Of a DNA stretch of 13,756 nt, positions 12,776-13,756 are shown piece by piece. This DNA comes from Gammaproteobacteria bacterium. GTDB taxonomy: Bacteria; Gemmatimonadota; Gemmatimonadetes; Longimicrobiales; Gaopeijiaceae. How positions within the stretch are numbered: the stretch's first letter is position 1; every line of letters starts with the position of its first letter. The translations under genes were made by a program, and so were the position numbers. The notes below the pieces were generated by a model, which was not told where the DNA came from, ran no database searches, and worked only from the letters and a program-made list of their open reading frames with translations. The stretch covers positions 1-13,756 of the forward strand of contig JAHEKL010000043.1 of the NCBI GenBank assembly GCA_024638345.1, read 5' to 3'.

Positions 12776-13756
12776 ATGGGTATAGGCTCGACGTTGTCCA
12801 GGCTCCTGACCGTATTCGCGGTCGCAGGGGTCTTCGTGGTTTCAGGGTGCGGTCCTCAGGAGTCGGCGGCGGGCAGTGAGGGTATGGCCGCCAGCAGCTC
12901 CATGGCCGCTCAAGAGGGGTTGGTCCACGATGGGCAGGAGCTGTATGGGCACTACGAGCAACCTGAGCCGTGGCCGCAGGGGCTTCCGGACGACCTTCAC
13001 TCGCACGAAGGTTGGACCTGGGGATCCCAGGCGGCGGTGTTCGCCGAGAATTCCGATAGGATCTGGATCGCGATGCGTGGAGAGCTTCCGCTCCCACCGG
13101 GGAACGCTCCATGGACGCCCTATGCGCTGATCGAACCTTTCAGGGGGAACGCGAGCCCCAACGACGACAACGGGGTGCGGGGCTACGAGCGGCGATACCT
13201 GCACGTCATGATGGCGGTCAACTCGGACGGCGAGCTCGTCGAGCATTGGCCCGAGCACAACGCGCTCTTCGACGTGCGCGGTGGACGCGGACCGCACAAG
13301 ATCAAGATCAGCCCGTACGACCCGGACAAGCATATCTGGGTGATCGACGACAACCTCCATCAGATCCACAAGTTCACCTACGACGGTGAGTTGGTGCTGA
13401 CACACGGAGAGCAGCTGGTTCCTGGACGGGGCCCGAACAACTTCAACCGTCCGACGGACATCGCCTGGCTACCCGACGGGACCTACTTCATCAGTGACGG
13501 CTACGTCGGCACCCGCGTCGCGAAGTACGACGCCGACGACAACTTCATCATGGATTGGGGCCAGGAGCCGGTCGACCCGGCCAACCCCGGGCCGTACGAG
13601 TTCGATACCGTCCACGCGATCACGATCAGCGAGGATCGGCTGCTCTACGTCTCGGACCGGGCGCATGCGCGCATCCAGGTGTTCGACGAGAACGGCCAGT
13701 TCCAGTTCATGTTCCCGACGGGACCGCGCGGGGAGTCTCTGCCCTATGCGATCGAG
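12776..13756 (+). CDS. NHL-repeat beta-propeller lipoprotein, peptidyl-hydroxyglycine lyase (PAL)-like, 3' partial
   Basis: The first 327 residues of an exported protein that runs off the right edge. The signal peptide has a hydrophobic core at about 9-22 and lipobox VSGC with Cys25 as the lipidation site, then a short Ser/Ala-rich linker. Propeller blades are visible as NHL-type repeats at about 170-212 (KHIWVIDDNLHQIHKF), 218-262 (FNRPTDIAWLPDGTYFISDG) and 273-316 (LLYVSDRAHARIQVFDENG). The phrases FNRPTDIA, FISDGY and SDRAxxRIQVF match the pattern of the peptidylglycine amidating-lyase (PAL) branch. His197 and His280 are candidate metal ligands, by position only. The ATG at 12776-12778 is preceded by GAGGGGGA (12764-12771). 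It may bind or cleave a ligand at the cell surface; lyase activity is not established. It is the only plus-strand gene and is divergent from the EF-G unit. Confidence 0.92.
   Translation, partial: MGIGSTLSRLLTVFAVAGVFVVSGCGPQESAAGSEGMAASSSMAAQEGLVHDGQELYGHYEQPEPWPQGLPDDLHSHEGWTWGSQAAVFAENSDRIWIAMRGELPLPPGNAPWTPYALIEPFRGNASPNDDNGVRGYERRYLHVMMAVNSDGELVEHWPEHNALFDVRGGRGPHKIKISPYDPDKHIWVIDDNLHQIHKFTYDGELVLTHGEQLVPGRGPNNFNRPTDIAWLPDGTYFISDGYVGTRVAKYDADDNFIMDWGQEPVDPANPGPYEFDTVHAITISEDRLLYVSDRAHARIQVFDENGQFQFMFPTGPRGESLPYAIE

Noticed and set aside
12842..13405. 187-codon minus-strand frame over the NHL lipoprotein gene
   Set aside because: It is antisense to clear NHL repeats and a lipoprotein signal, with Val/Arg/His-rich content typical of complement frames.

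Overview
The window is GC-rich and carries eleven genes: ten on the minus strand, then one on the plus strand at the right-hand end. It looks like the chromosome of a free-living, high-GC, Gram-negative-type bacterium. Two lipoproteins with lipoboxes, a paired two-subunit M16 zinc protease, an archaeal-type phosphoglycerate mutase, a rusticyanin/sulfocyanin-like copper protein and a PAL-like NHL propeller together suggest Gemmatimonadota or a neighbouring phylum. That placement is an impression from gene content, not a tested one. I see no phage, IS, CRISPR, tRNA or rRNA.

Region 1 (1-7346, minus strand) reads as one operon, transcribed right to left. In order it encodes a GCS2-type carboxylate-amine ligase fused to two CBS domains, an AstE/AspA-type zinc amidohydrolase, a cofactor-independent phosphoglycerate mutase (ApgM), a soluble TPR protein, a catalytic M16 protease subunit (HXXEH), and its R/Y partner subunit, which overlaps it by a GTGA junction and runs off the left edge. 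Gaps are 37, 31, 13 and 3 nt, then an overlap. The first two genes together look like a bond-making and bond-breaking pair for an amide-linked metabolite.

Region 2 (7347-8219) holds a secreted copper lipoprotein with a type-1 copper motif (H, then C-X4-H-X4-M). It lies between a terminator-like inverted repeat downstream and a strong two-tier inverted repeat upstream.

Region 3 (8220-9774) holds argJ (arginine biosynthesis). Just upstream are a textbook minus-strand terminator and a 50-residue arginine-rich small ORF. There is almost no room for a promoter between the terminator and argJ, so attenuation of argJ is a testable idea.

Region 4 (9775-12284) holds an EF-G paralogue of the EF-G2 kind, with non-canonical G2, G3 and G4 motifs. 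It is preceded in the same transcription unit by a 97-residue protein that resembles a lone EF-Tu domain-2 barrel and has a perfect AGGAGG ribosome binding site. A terminator follows the EF-G gene.

Region 5 (12285-12775) is a divergent promoter region of about 490 nt without a gene I can support. It is followed on the plus strand by an NHL-repeat, PAL-like lipoprotein that is cut by the right edge.
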